From the NCBI RefSeq assembly GCF_022605725.1, contig NC_065556.1, forward strand, positions 26,085,140 through 26,149,139: 64,000 nucleotides of DNA. The letters are read 5' to 3'. The notes beneath the pieces were generated by a model. The model was not told where the DNA came from. It ran no database searches and saw only the letters and a program-made list of their open reading frames with translations. Positions 49,801 to 60,189 of the stretch are shown here, one piece after another. The position numbers were made by a program, and so were the translations under genes. Position 1 is the stretch's first letter. Each line of letters opens with the position of its first letter. This DNA is from Anthonomus grandis grandis (lineage: Eukaryota; Arthropoda; Insecta; Coleoptera; Curculionidae).

Positions 49801-52726
49801 TAAAAATTCAGAAATTCATATTTTTTTCCGGCCTTGTAATACTGGTTTGTGCTTGGAAAATTTATGAATTTTAGGATATTTGCAGGCCCTTTAGTACGAC
49901 TGTATCCTTGAAATATTAAGGAATTTAGGGCGTATTGTAGTACTGGTCTATCCTTGGAAAATGTAGAAATTTAAGGTATTTTTAGGCCAATAGTATTATT
50001 TAAAAAATGCATAATTGAGTATCTCCAGCCTTGTTTATGTTTGTGAAATCCAAGGTGTGTCCAGGTTTGTTTATGCTTAGAAAATGTTAAAATTCTTGAA
50101 TTTTTAACGCTAAAAATATTTTTAATTTATTGGTTGCTTCCAGGCATTCTGATACTGGTTTATCCTTGGAAAATTTAGGAATTTAGGGTATTTTTAGGTC
50201 GACAGTATTATTCTAACAATGAGATCCATAATTGATTATATCCGGGCTTGATTATCTTTGGAAAATTTAGGGTTTTTCTATGTTTGTTTATCTTTGGCAA
50301 ATTTAGAAATTCATGATTTTTTCCAGGCGTACTAGTATTGTTTTATCCTTGGAAAATTAGGGAATTTAGGGTATTTTTAGGCCGACAGTATAATTTTAGA
50401 GCTAAGATCCATAATTAGGTACTTCCGGGCTATTCGTATCCTTGAAAAATTCAAGAATTCTCAACCTGATTTGCCTTTAGAATATGTATAAATTAAGGAT
50501 GTTTTCAGGATTGATTATCCTGGGAAAATCCTTGTCCTTGAGAAAATTTATTAATTCAGAGGGTTTCCAGGTCTATTTATCCTTAGAATATGTAGAAGCT
50601 CATGATTTTTTGCAGATTGTATACGGTTTTGATTTTGGAAAATTTAATAATTTTCAGTTATTTTTGGGCATTGTAGGTTTATCCTTGGAAAATTCAAAAT
50701 CACATTTTTGAACTTGTAATTGGAAAATTTATTAAATTTCAGTTATTTCCAAGCTTATAATACTGGTTTCTTAAGAAACTTCCAGGCTTGTTTATCCTTG
50801 ACAAAATCAAAAATTCTTCAGGTTTGTTTATCCTTGGAAAATATAGATTGCAAGATTCCAACCAATTCCATTATATCTATATTCGTATATATATTGAATC
50901 TATATTCCAAATATAGATTCCAACCAATTCCATTCAAGTTTGTTTATCCTTGAAAAATATAGATTTTCAGGAGTTTTTTAGACTTGTAATAGTGGTTTGT
51001 CCTTGGAAAATGCATAAATCAAGTGTGTTTCTAGGCTTGGTTATCCTTGAAAAATTCAGAAGGCAACACTAGTTTGCCTAGGGAAGTTTATAAATTTAGA
51101 GTGTTTCCATATTTGTTCATCTTGTAATATGGATTTGTACCTAGAGAATTTATTAATTTTTGGTTATTATCAGGCATTTTAGTACTGGCTTATCCTTGGA
51201 AATTTTTGTAATTTAGGGTATTTTCAGACCGACGGTATTATTTTGGAAATAAGATCCATAAATGAATATTTCCAGGCTCCTTTGTCCATGGAAAATGCAG
51301 AAATTCAGGATTTTTTTAGGCTTGTAATACTGGTTTATCCGTGGGATATTCATAAATTTAGCATATTTCCAGGTTTGTTTATCATTGGAAAATTTGGAAA
51401 TTCATAATTTTTTTAGGCTTGTAATACCTGGAAGATTTATGAATTTTTGATTTAATACTGGGTTATCCTTGGAATATTCAAAAATTTAGGATATTTTCAA
51501 GTAGGCAGTATTATTTTGAAAACCCGATTCATAATTCAGTATTTTCATGATTATTAGCTTGCTATCCTTGAAAAATTGACAAGATTCAATATATTTTCAA
51601 GCTACAATACTGAATTTTCCTTATAAAATTAATAAATTCATGGCACGTCCAGGATTATTTATCATTAAAAAATTATGATTTTCTGTAGTCTTTAATACGG
51701 ATTTGTACCTGGGAAACCGGTTATTTTCGATACGTATTATATTCGAACGATTGTAGTACTGGTTATCCTTGGAAAATTCGGCCTAGAATTACTTGGAAAA
51801 AGTATAAATTCACGCTAATTCCAGGCTTCTTTATACTTGAAAAACTCAGAAATTTAGGATTTTTAGGCTACTAAGGCGAATTTGTACCTAGAAAATTTAT
51901 TCATTTTCGATTATTTTCAGACCACTACCAAGTGGTTATCCTTGAAAAATTCAAAACTTTAGGATACTTTCAAGCTCATTTATCTTTGAAAAATTAGGAT
52001 ACATTCAGGCTGAAAAGGTCAATTTATCCTTGGAAAATAAAAAATATTTTCCAACATGAATTTCAGATTTATACTTGGAATATTATAAAATTCATAGAAT
52101 TTCTAGGCTTGTAAGATTGGTCATCCTTGGAACAATCAGTACAGCTTATCATACTTTTTTCTCCTTGAATTTTTTTATTAAAGGTTTATGTATCCTTGAA
52201 AAATTCAGGATATCTGGCTAGATATACCGATTTGGATAATTTATAAATTTAGTATTTCCAGGCTTGTAATACTAGTTTATTTCTAAAAATATTCTGGGCT
52301 TGTAATAGCATTTTATCATAAAAAAAAAAATCAGGATATTTCTAAGTTGGCAACACTAGATTGTCCTTGGAAATATTGGAAATTCAGAGTGTTTCTAGAG
52401 TCATAATACTGATTTGTTCTCGATTCTAGCAATGTCAATTTGACCTTGGAAAATTCATGATTTATTGTCAGGCAAGATCAAAACTTGAGGATTTCAGGTT
52501 TATCCTTGAAAAATTGCCAGACAGTAATTTCCTGGCAATGAAAGCCACATTCAAAAATTTTCCAGCAGGTTTGTCCTTAAAGAATTCAGAGAGTTATGAA
52601 CATTTCTAGACTTATTTAGATTTTTAGCATTGATCTTGAAAAGACTCAAAGGCAATTTTGATCTCAAAAATTCAGAATATTTTCATCAATGTAAAATAAT
52701 GCTTTAAATTCTGAATCATCCTGTAT
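46844..52726. mobile_element. Array bracketed by an exact 15-bp inverted repeat (possible TIR element)
   Basis: ATACAGGATGATTCA at 46844-46858 and its exact complement TGAATCATCCTGTAT at 52712-52726 enclose the tandem array. The CCTGTAT terminus is typical of many insect DNA-transposon and MITE ends. I see no transposase inside and no clear target-site duplication, so the element status is tentative. Confidence 0.4.
47440..52680 (+). repeat. Short tandem array, 55-75 bp unit (TTTATCCTTGGAAAATTC)
   Basis: The unit is TTTATCCTTGGAAAATTCAG, AAATTCAGG(A/G)TATTT, CCAGGCTTGTAATACTGG, present some 70-90 times with drift. A longer block is duplicated about 1935 bp apart (about 47550-48250 versus 49490-50000, where even the translated repeat is alike). 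Open frames such as 47586-47768 and 49485-49703 are the same repeat read twice and not genes. Confidence 0.8.
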
Positions 52727-53007
52727 AGTAAAGATCAACAACATATTACTAAGCTAATCGTGTAAAATTGTAAATTCAGTAAACATTCAAGAAAGTGTTC
52801 ATGCTCTACAGTGTCTACTTACTCACTCTACATGCTCTACCGGGCAGTGTCAGTAATTGTAAGAAGGTCTGACATAAAGGTATTCCAGTCCACACAGTTG
52901 AGAAATAAGAATGTAGTGATATTTTATAGAAAGAATAATTTGTGTTTTATTTTATGCTGTTAGGAGAGTGCTTTGATATAGTAGGACACCCAACGACTAA
53001 TACTTAC

Positions 53008-53104
53008 CAATTGAATTTTTTTAGACTAGTCCCATATATCCTCCAATGGTACACGTAATAATAATGGCCAAAATGGCCAGACATATCATGATCATTATTT
53101 TCTT
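53008..53104 (-). CDS. Syx1A: Syntaxin-1A alternative membrane-anchor exon B
   Basis: Minus-strand exon after the acceptor GAAATTCCAG. The coding part 53104-53021 gives KKIMIMICLAILAIIITCTI followed by GGYMGLV and TAA. Syntaxin-1 proteins end in KKIMI plus a hydrophobic tail anchor that fixes the t-SNARE in the presynaptic plasma membrane. The exon begins exactly at the usual KKIMI boundary. A strong donor (CAATTG then GTAAGTA, 53007) follows 13 nt after the stop, so this exon is spliced on to a separate 3' UTR exon and is not terminal. Shadow frames overlap it. The SNARE-helix exons must lie beyond 64000. Confidence 0.75.
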
Positions 53105-53109
53105 CTGGA

Positions 53110-53730
53110 ATTTCGAAAATATTTTTGATTAAATTTTTGGCAAATTTCGCTTTTTTTTTTGTTGTTGTGGTTCTTGTTTTAAAAAAATTGTAATTTTTTT
53201 GTGCCAATTGTCACTTTTGTGATTTTTATTCGATTCAAAAGTGAACTGGAACTACTTAATTTAACGGCGACTATGAAGCATCGAAACGGCGAAATGTGGT
53301 GGATTTAAAACTGGTGCTTTGGTGACGCCCTACCTGTATACTAAATAAAATGGCGGACAAGCGACATCTTGGGGGAAAAAATTACGTCGTTATTCAGATC
53401 TGATATTGGATTGTTCTGGTATTGTCAGTGGTTTTTTGATTCACCATTTTGAAAATTGTCACATTCAAATCATTCTTGCAAGATGGCGGCGTCCCTTCGC
53501 CATTTTGAAGTTTATTATTGACACTGTTGATCCAAGCAAATAATTGATAATTTTTTGTTTTTCAAAGGATCAAGTGAATGTTCTGCTATTTCTGGTGGAG
53601 CTTTATATTAAACAAGTATATTTTTATAAATTCCGAATAATTTTTTGACTCATAACCTCAAATCAGGTTGTCGTTATTAAAAAGATTCTTTATAGAAAAA
53701 CTCAACATTTTCTATAAATCCTTTAAAAAA
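53110..53730. other. Non-repetitive intron segment with ATGGCGGC motifs
   Basis: No repeat unit or exon. It contains AAAATGGCGGAC (about 53349), AAGATGGCGGC (about 53481) and CGCCATTTT (about 53499). These match the YY1/Pleiohomeotic consensus (AAGATGGCGGC, GCCAT core). Confidence 0.35.
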
Positions 53731-53731
53731 A

Positions 53732-54050
53732 ATCCAACATGGCGACGTTAATCCGCCATTTTGAAAATTAAGAAGTAAAAGATTGTTGGCTTTGAGATGG
53801 AAGCCACGCCCAAGCTTAATAATTTTACATCGAATCAAATTGGAGAGGGGGAAGCGCTTGTATATGTACATCTAATGATACTTGATATTTGTGTAACAGC
53901 TTTTTTTCAAAATCTTGCATTTTTTTCAAAAAAGCTTGAATCATGTGTTCAAAGTAGAAAAAATCAACTTCCTCAAAAATTGTTTTTTTTTATAATTTTT
54001 TCAAAAAACCCCGAAACAGGTGTCCAATTAAATTAATTAAAGAATATGCG
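53732..54050. repeat. Left direct repeat flanking the 171-bp satellite
   Basis: From ATGGCGACGTTAATCCGCCA through GGCTTTGAGATGGAAGCCAC and GGAGAGGGGGAAGCGCTT, this block is nearly identical over about 150 bp to 58371-58520. Both then continue into a diverged satellite monomer (AAACCCCGAAACAGGTGTCC). The right copy is at 58371-58810; the left copy is shorter by an internal deletion. Confidence 0.8.
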
Positions 54051-54059
54051 TAGTTTGTA

Positions 54060-57000
54060 ATTTCTTGAGTTATGGAGATATTCTCAAATTTTATGAAAAA
54101 AACATGTTTTTTTTTCAATTTTTTTTTTCCAAAATTCTTGTACAAATTTTGAAAAACGCTGAAATAGGTGTCCAACCCAATTGTCCAGAGAATCTATGTA
54201 CACATTTTCAAAATTGTATTTGGTCAATTTCTTGAGTTATGGGCATATTCTCAAATTTTATGAAAAAAAACATGTTTTTTTTTTCAATTTTTTATTTCCA
54301 AATATCTTGTACAAATTTTGAAAAACGCCGAAATAGGTGTCCAATCAAATTGTCCAGAGAATCTATATACAAATTTTCAAAATTGTATTTGGTTAATTTC
54401 TTGAGTTATGGACATATTCTCAAATTTTATGGAAAAAAAATGTTTTTCTTTCCAAAAATATATATTTTTTTTAAATCTTGTACAAATTTTGAAAAACGCT
54501 GAAATAGGTGTCCAACCAAATTGTCCAGAGAATCTATGTACAAATTTTCAAAATTGTATTTGGTCAATTTCTTGAGTTATGGACATATTCTCAAATTTTA
54601 TGGAAAAAAAATGTTTTTCTTTCCAATAATATATTTTTTTTTTAAATCTTGTACAAATTTTGAAAAACGCTGAAATAGGTGTCGAACCAAATTGTCCAGA
54701 GAATCTATGTACAAATTTTCAAAATTGTATTTGGTCAATTTTTTGAGTTACGGACGTTTTCTCAAATTTTATGAAAAAAAAAGTTTTTTTTTCCAATAAT
54801 ATTTTTTTTCCAAAAATCTTGTACAAATTTTGAAAAACGCTGAAATAGGTGTCCAATCAAATTGTCCAGAGAATCTATATACAAATTTTCAAAATTGTAT
54901 TTGGTTAATTTCTTGAGTTATGGACATATTCTCAAATTTTATGGAAAAAAAATGTTTTTCTTTCCAATAATATATTTTTTTTTTAAATCTTGTACAAATT
55001 TTGAAAAACGCTGAAATAGGTGTCGAACCAAATTGTCCAGAGAATCTATGTACAAATTTTCAAAATTGTATTTGGTCAATTTTTTGAGTTACGGACGTTT
55101 TCTCAAATTTTATGAAAAAAAAAGTTTTTTTTTCCAATAATATTTTTTTTCCAAAAATCTTGTACAAATTTTGAAAAACGCTGAAATAGGTGTCCAATCA
55201 AATTGTCCAGAGAATCTATGTACAAATTTTCAAAATTGTATTTGGTCAATTTCTTGAGTTATGGACATTTTCTCAAATTTTATGAAAAAAAAAAGTTTTT
55301 TTTTCCAATAATATTTTTTTTCCAAAATTCTTGTACAAATTTTGAAAATCGCAGAAATAGGTGTCCAATCAAATTCTCCAGAGAATCTATGTACAAATTT
55401 TCAAAAATGTATTTGGTCCATTTTTTGAGTTATGGACATATTCTCAAATTTTATGAAAAAAAAATGTTTTTTTTCCAATAATATTTTTTTTCCAAAAATC
55501 TTGTACAAATTTTGAAAAACGCAGAAATAGGTGTCCAATCAAATTGTCCAGAGAATCTAGGTACAAATTTTCAAAATTGTATTTGGTCAATTTTTTGAGT
55601 TATGGACATATTCTCAAATTTTATGAAAAAAACATGTTTTTTTTTTCAATTTTTTTTCTCCAAAATTCTTGTACAATTTTTGAAAAACGCCGAATCAAAT
55701 TGTCCAGAGAATCTATGTACAAATTTTCAAAATTGTATTTGGTCAATTTTTCGAGTTACGGACGTTTTCTCAAATTTTATGAAAAAAAAAGTTTTTTTTT
55801 CCAATAATATTTTTTTTCCAAAAATCTTGTACAAATTTTGAAAAACGCTGAAATAGGTGTCCAATCAAATTGTCCAGAGAATCTATGTACAAATTTTCAA
55901 AATTGTATTTGGTCAATTTTTTGAGTTATGGACATATTCTCAAATTTTATGGAAAAAAAATGTTTTTCTTTCCAATAATATATATTTTTTTTAAATCTTG
56001 TACAAATTTTGAAAAACGCTGAAATAGATGTCCAATCAAATTGTCCAGAGAATCTATATACAAATTTTCAAAATTGTATTTGGTCAATTTCTTGAGTTAT
56101 GGACATATTCTCAAATCTTATGGAAAAAAAATGTTTTTCTTTCCAAAAATATATTTTTTTTAAAAATCTTGTACAAATTTTGAAAAACGCTGAAATAGGT
56201 GTCCAACCAAATTGTCCAGAGAATCTATGTACAAATTTTCAAAATTGTATTTGGTCAATTTCTTGAGTTATGGACATTTTCTCAAATTTTATGAAAAAAA
56301 AAAGTTTTTTTTTCCAATAATATTTTTTTTTCCAAAATTCTTGTACAAATTTTGAAAAACGCTGAAATAGGTGTCCAGCCAAATTGTCCAGAGAATCTAT
56401 GTACAAATTTTCAAAATTGTATTTGGTCAATTTTTTGAGTTATGGACATATTCTCAAATTTTATGAAAAAAAAAAGTTTTTCTTTCGAATAATATATATA
56501 TTTTTTTAAATCTTGTACAAATTTTGAAAAACGCTGAAATAGGTGTCCAATCAAATTGTCCAGAGAATCTATATACAAATTTTCAAAATTGTATTTGGTC
56601 AATTTCTTGAGTTATGGACATATTCTCAAATCTTATGGAAAAAAAATGTTTTTCTTTCCAAAAATATATTTTTTTTTAAAATCTTGTACAAATTTTGAAA
56701 AACGCTGAAATAGGTGTCCAACCAAATTGTCCAGAGAATCTATGTACAAATTTTCAAAATTGTATTTGGTCAATTTCTTGAGTTATGGACATTTTCTCAA
56801 ATTTTATGAAAAAAAAAAGTTTTTTTTTCCAATAATATTTTTTTTCCAAAATTCTTGTACAAATTTTGAAAAACGCTGAAATAGGTATCCAAGCAAATTG
56901 TCCAGAGAATCTATGTACAAATTTTCAAAATTGTATTTGGTCAATTTTTTGAGTTATGGACATATTCTCAAATTTTATGAAAAAAAAAAATGTTTTTCTT

Positions 57001-58370
57001 TCCAATAAATTTTTTTTTTTTTAAATCTTGTACAAATTTTGAAAAACGCTGAAATAGGTGTCCAATCAAATTGTCCAGAGAATCTATGTACAAATTTTCA
57101 AAATTGTATTTGGTCAATTTCTTGAGTTATGGACATATTTTCAAATTTTATGAAAAAACATGTTTTTTTTTCAATTTTTTTTTTCCAAAATTCTTGTACA
57201 AATTTTGAAAAACGCTGAAATAGGTGTCCAATCAAATTGTCCAGAGAATCTATGTACAAATTTTCAAAATTGTATTTGGTCAATTTTTTGAGTTATGGAC
57301 ATATTCTCAAATTTTATGAAAAAAAAAATGTTTTTCTTTCCAATAAAATTTTTTTTTTTTAAATCTTGTACAAATTTTGAAAAACGCTGAAATAGGTATC
57401 CAACCAAATTATCCAGAGAATCTATGTACAAATTTTCAAAATTGTATTTGGTCAATTTCTTGAGTTATGGACATATTCTCAAATTTTATGAAAAAAAAAT
57501 GTTTTTTTTTCCAATAATATTTTTTTTCCAAAAATCTTGTACAAATTTTGAAAAACGCTGAAACAGGTGTCCAATCAAATTGTCCAGAGAATCTATGTAC
57601 AAATTTTCAAAATTTTATTTGGTCAATTTTTTGAGTTATGGACATATTCTCAAATTTTATGAAAAAAAAATGTTTTTCTTTCCAATAATATATATTTTTT
57701 TTAAAATCTTGTACAAATTTTGAAAAACGCTGAAATAGGTGTCCAATCAAATTATCCAGAGAATCTATGTACAAATTTTCAAAATTGTATTTGAACAATT
57801 TTTTGAGTTATGGACATATTCTCAAATTTTATGAAAAAAAAATGTTTTTTTTCCAATAATATTTTTTTTCCAAAAATCTTGTATAAATTTTGAAAAACGC
57901 TGAAACAGGTGTCCAATCAAATTGTCCAGAGAATCTATGTACAAATTTTTAAAATTGTATCTTGCTAATTTTTCGAGTTACGGACGTTTTCTCAAATTTC
58001 ATGAAAAAAAAAAGTTTTTTTTTCCAATAATATTTTTTTTCCAAAAATCTTGTACAAATTTTGAAAAACGCCGAAATAGGTGTCCAACCAAATTGTCCAG
58101 AGAATCTATGTACAAATTTTCAAAATTGTATTTGGTCAATTTCTTGAGTTATGGACATATTTTCAAATTTTATGAAAAAACATGTTTTTTTTTTCCAATA
58201 ATATTTTTTTTCCGAAATTCTTGTACAAATTTTGAAAAACGCAGAAATAGGTGTCCAATCAAATTGTCCAGAGAATCTATGTACAAATTTTCAAAATTGT
58301 ATTTGGTCAATTTTTTGAATTATGGACATTTTCTCAAATTTTATGAAAAAACAAACACTCAAAAACAAAA
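54060..58370 (+). repeat. 171-bp satellite, about 25 copies, between syntaxin exons
   Basis: AGAATCTATGTACAAATTTT recurs at steps of 169-171 bp (54191, 54360, 54531, 54702, 54872, 55043 ... 58273). Each monomer has the core ACGCTGAAATAGGTGTCCAA, then TTTCTTGAGTTATGGACATA, then a T/A homopolymer linker of varying length. Copies are highly similar except in the homopolymers. Translated frames (for example 57922-58392 and the set on the minus strand) repeat the same peptide and are not genes. Confidence 0.9.
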
Positions 58371-58810
58371 AAATCCAAAATGGCGACGTTAATCCGCCAT
58401 TTTGAAAATTAAGAATTAAAAGATTGTTGGCTTTGAGATGGAAGCCACGCCCAACCTTAAAAATTTTACATTGAATCAAATTGGAGAGGGGGAAGCGCTT
58501 TTATATGTGTATCTAGTGATACTTGACATTCTTCATAGATATTTGAGTAAAAAACATTTTTTTTTCAAAATCTTTCATTTTTTCAAAAAACCTTGAAACA
58601 TGTGTTCCATTATTAAAATAATTAAAAATTATGCATAAAAATTTTTAAAAATTTATTCTGAGTAGTTTTTGAGTTAGGTTAACTTTTTCGATTTTCCAGT
58701 GGAAAAAATCGACTTCCTCAAAAATTGTTTTTTTTTCAAAATTTTATTATTTTTTCAAAAAACCCCGAAACAGGTGTCCAATTAAATTAATTGAGGAATA
58801 TGCGTAAAAA
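58371..58810. repeat. Right direct repeat flanking the 171-bp satellite
   Basis: Matches 53732-54050 (AATGGCGACGTTAATCCGCC, GATGGAAGCCACGCCCAA, GGAGAGGGGGAAGCGCTT) but carries about 120 bp more. It bounds the array on the side of syntaxin exon A. The first 27 nt form a perfect 9-bp stem AAAATGGCG/CGCCATTTT. Confidence 0.8.
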
Positions 58811-58859
58811 TTTTCAAAAATGTATTTTGAGTAGTTTCTAAGTTACGATCACTTTTTTG

Positions 58860-59890
58860 ATCTTCAAAAAATAAACTTCCTCGAACAATTTTTTCTCAAA
58901 ATCCTGTAACTTTTTTGAAAAACCCTGAAGCAGGTATCCAATCAAATCAATTGAACAATATGTGCATTGGATAAATAAATAAAAATTTCTAGGTTAGGTT
59001 TCAGAAAATAACAGTAAAAAGTAATTGTTTTAATTCAAATATGTAGCGATTTAACCGGAAATGAACGCAACTTTCTCACTTTTTGGTTTTTTCGAATTAT
59101 CTTAAAATCTGTTGTATTTATGAAAAAAAGTGTCCCTATGATAATTGTAGCCAAGAAAATTCGGCATTAAATTGCTCTTATTGATTTTCATGTCAGAGCA
59201 ATGTGTTCATGAGATATGGGGCTTCAAAGGTGAAAATTGATTCTCTTTTAAAGCAATTTGTGTTGGAACTTTTAAATCAACATATTCGTTTAAAAATTAC
59301 GTAAAAAATAAACCAACTTAACTGGAAGCTACCCCAATTTTTTCATATTAAATGGGATGCTCATTTTTATAAAATTCGTTAAGAAAAAAATTGTCATTTT
59401 TGCACAGGTGAATTTTAAGGTTAGTTAAAAGTGACAACTGTAGTTTTTTTGAGGTTATGAGTCTTAACTTAAATACTAATGTGCCCCTTAAAAATCTATT
59501 ATGGGTGTTCTACTTAAAACAATAGACTTAGGTTAAAACTGTAAACAAAAATGGATATTTATTGAACAAATTTATGTACATATTTGGACACAAAAAATAA
59601 ATGAGACATTCATGTTACCCATGAGTCACCCTGTAAAGCACCAGTTTTAACTAATAAATGAACAATTCGCAATAACAAAATACCAATCAACGAAACAATA
59701 GAATTATCGATGAAACGATTAATTTTAAATAATTATTCTACAGAAAGCTCTGTAACCACTACCAAAGCAGCAACAATAATTATAACGTCTGAAAAAATCG
59801 CTGATTAAACTGTTTTAAATTAACGATTTTAATAAATAAATAAATAAAACGCTACACTAAAGATCGAAAACTGTTGTTTTGTTGCAATAT
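58860..59890. other. Intron segment between the satellite block and exon A
   Basis: Unique AT-rich sequence without a tandem unit. At 59635-59650 AAAGCACCAGTTTTAA is the exact complement of 53305-53320, and next to it GAGTCACCCTGT resembles a transposon end. Otherwise nothing recognised. Confidence 0.4.
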
Positions 59891-59900
59891 AATATACTCA

Positions 59901-59981
59901 CTATCCGAAGAATTTCGCGTAAATAGAGGCAGAAGCGATCACGATGAGTACTGACACGCATACCAAGATCATGATTTTCTT
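59901..59981 (-). CDS. Syx1A: Syntaxin-1A alternative membrane-anchor exon A
   Basis: Minus-strand exon after the acceptor TGGTTTTATAG. It gives KKIMILVCVSVLIVIASASI followed by YAKFFG and TAG at 59901-59903. Like exon B it starts at KKIMI and encodes a single tail-anchor helix, so the two are alternative C-termini of one syntaxin-1-type t-SNARE. Its donor GTGAGTAT begins inside the stop codon (TA/G), so splicing at this site would remove the last base of the stop and let the next exon decide the final codon. Exon A lies 6.8 kb upstream of B in transcription order, with the 171-bp satellite between them. Confidence 0.75.
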   Translation of the reverse strand, partial: KKIMILVCVSVLIVIASASIYAKFFG

Positions 59982-60189
59982 CTATAAAACCACCATAAAG
60001 AACGTATTCAGTATATGTCTAGTAGATTAGGTGTAACATGCGATGTTAATGTGCAGTTGGTGAATGATGGGATTTATGAGGTATATAGAGCGGAAAAAAA
60101 GTGGAATTAGGGGTTTAATGTGTATGTTTTTCATAATTTTCTAGTGAATTAAAAAATTAATAATTTTTTAATTCAATTTCCAAGGCTAC

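Noticed and set aside
53004..53207. 67-codon minus-strand frame across syntaxin exon B
   Set aside because: It is in another frame and crosses the splice acceptor; the syntaxin anchor frame within it is the recognisable one.
56239..57798. Five minus-strand open frames of about 62 codons sharing NFENLYIDSLDNL
   Set aside because: They are one frame of successive satellite monomers; no start context, domain or splice support.
57922..58392. 156-codon open frame in the 171-bp satellite
   Set aside because: It repeats SRESMYKFSKLYLVNF once per monomer, and monomers with stops are as common. It is the satellite read through and not a gene.
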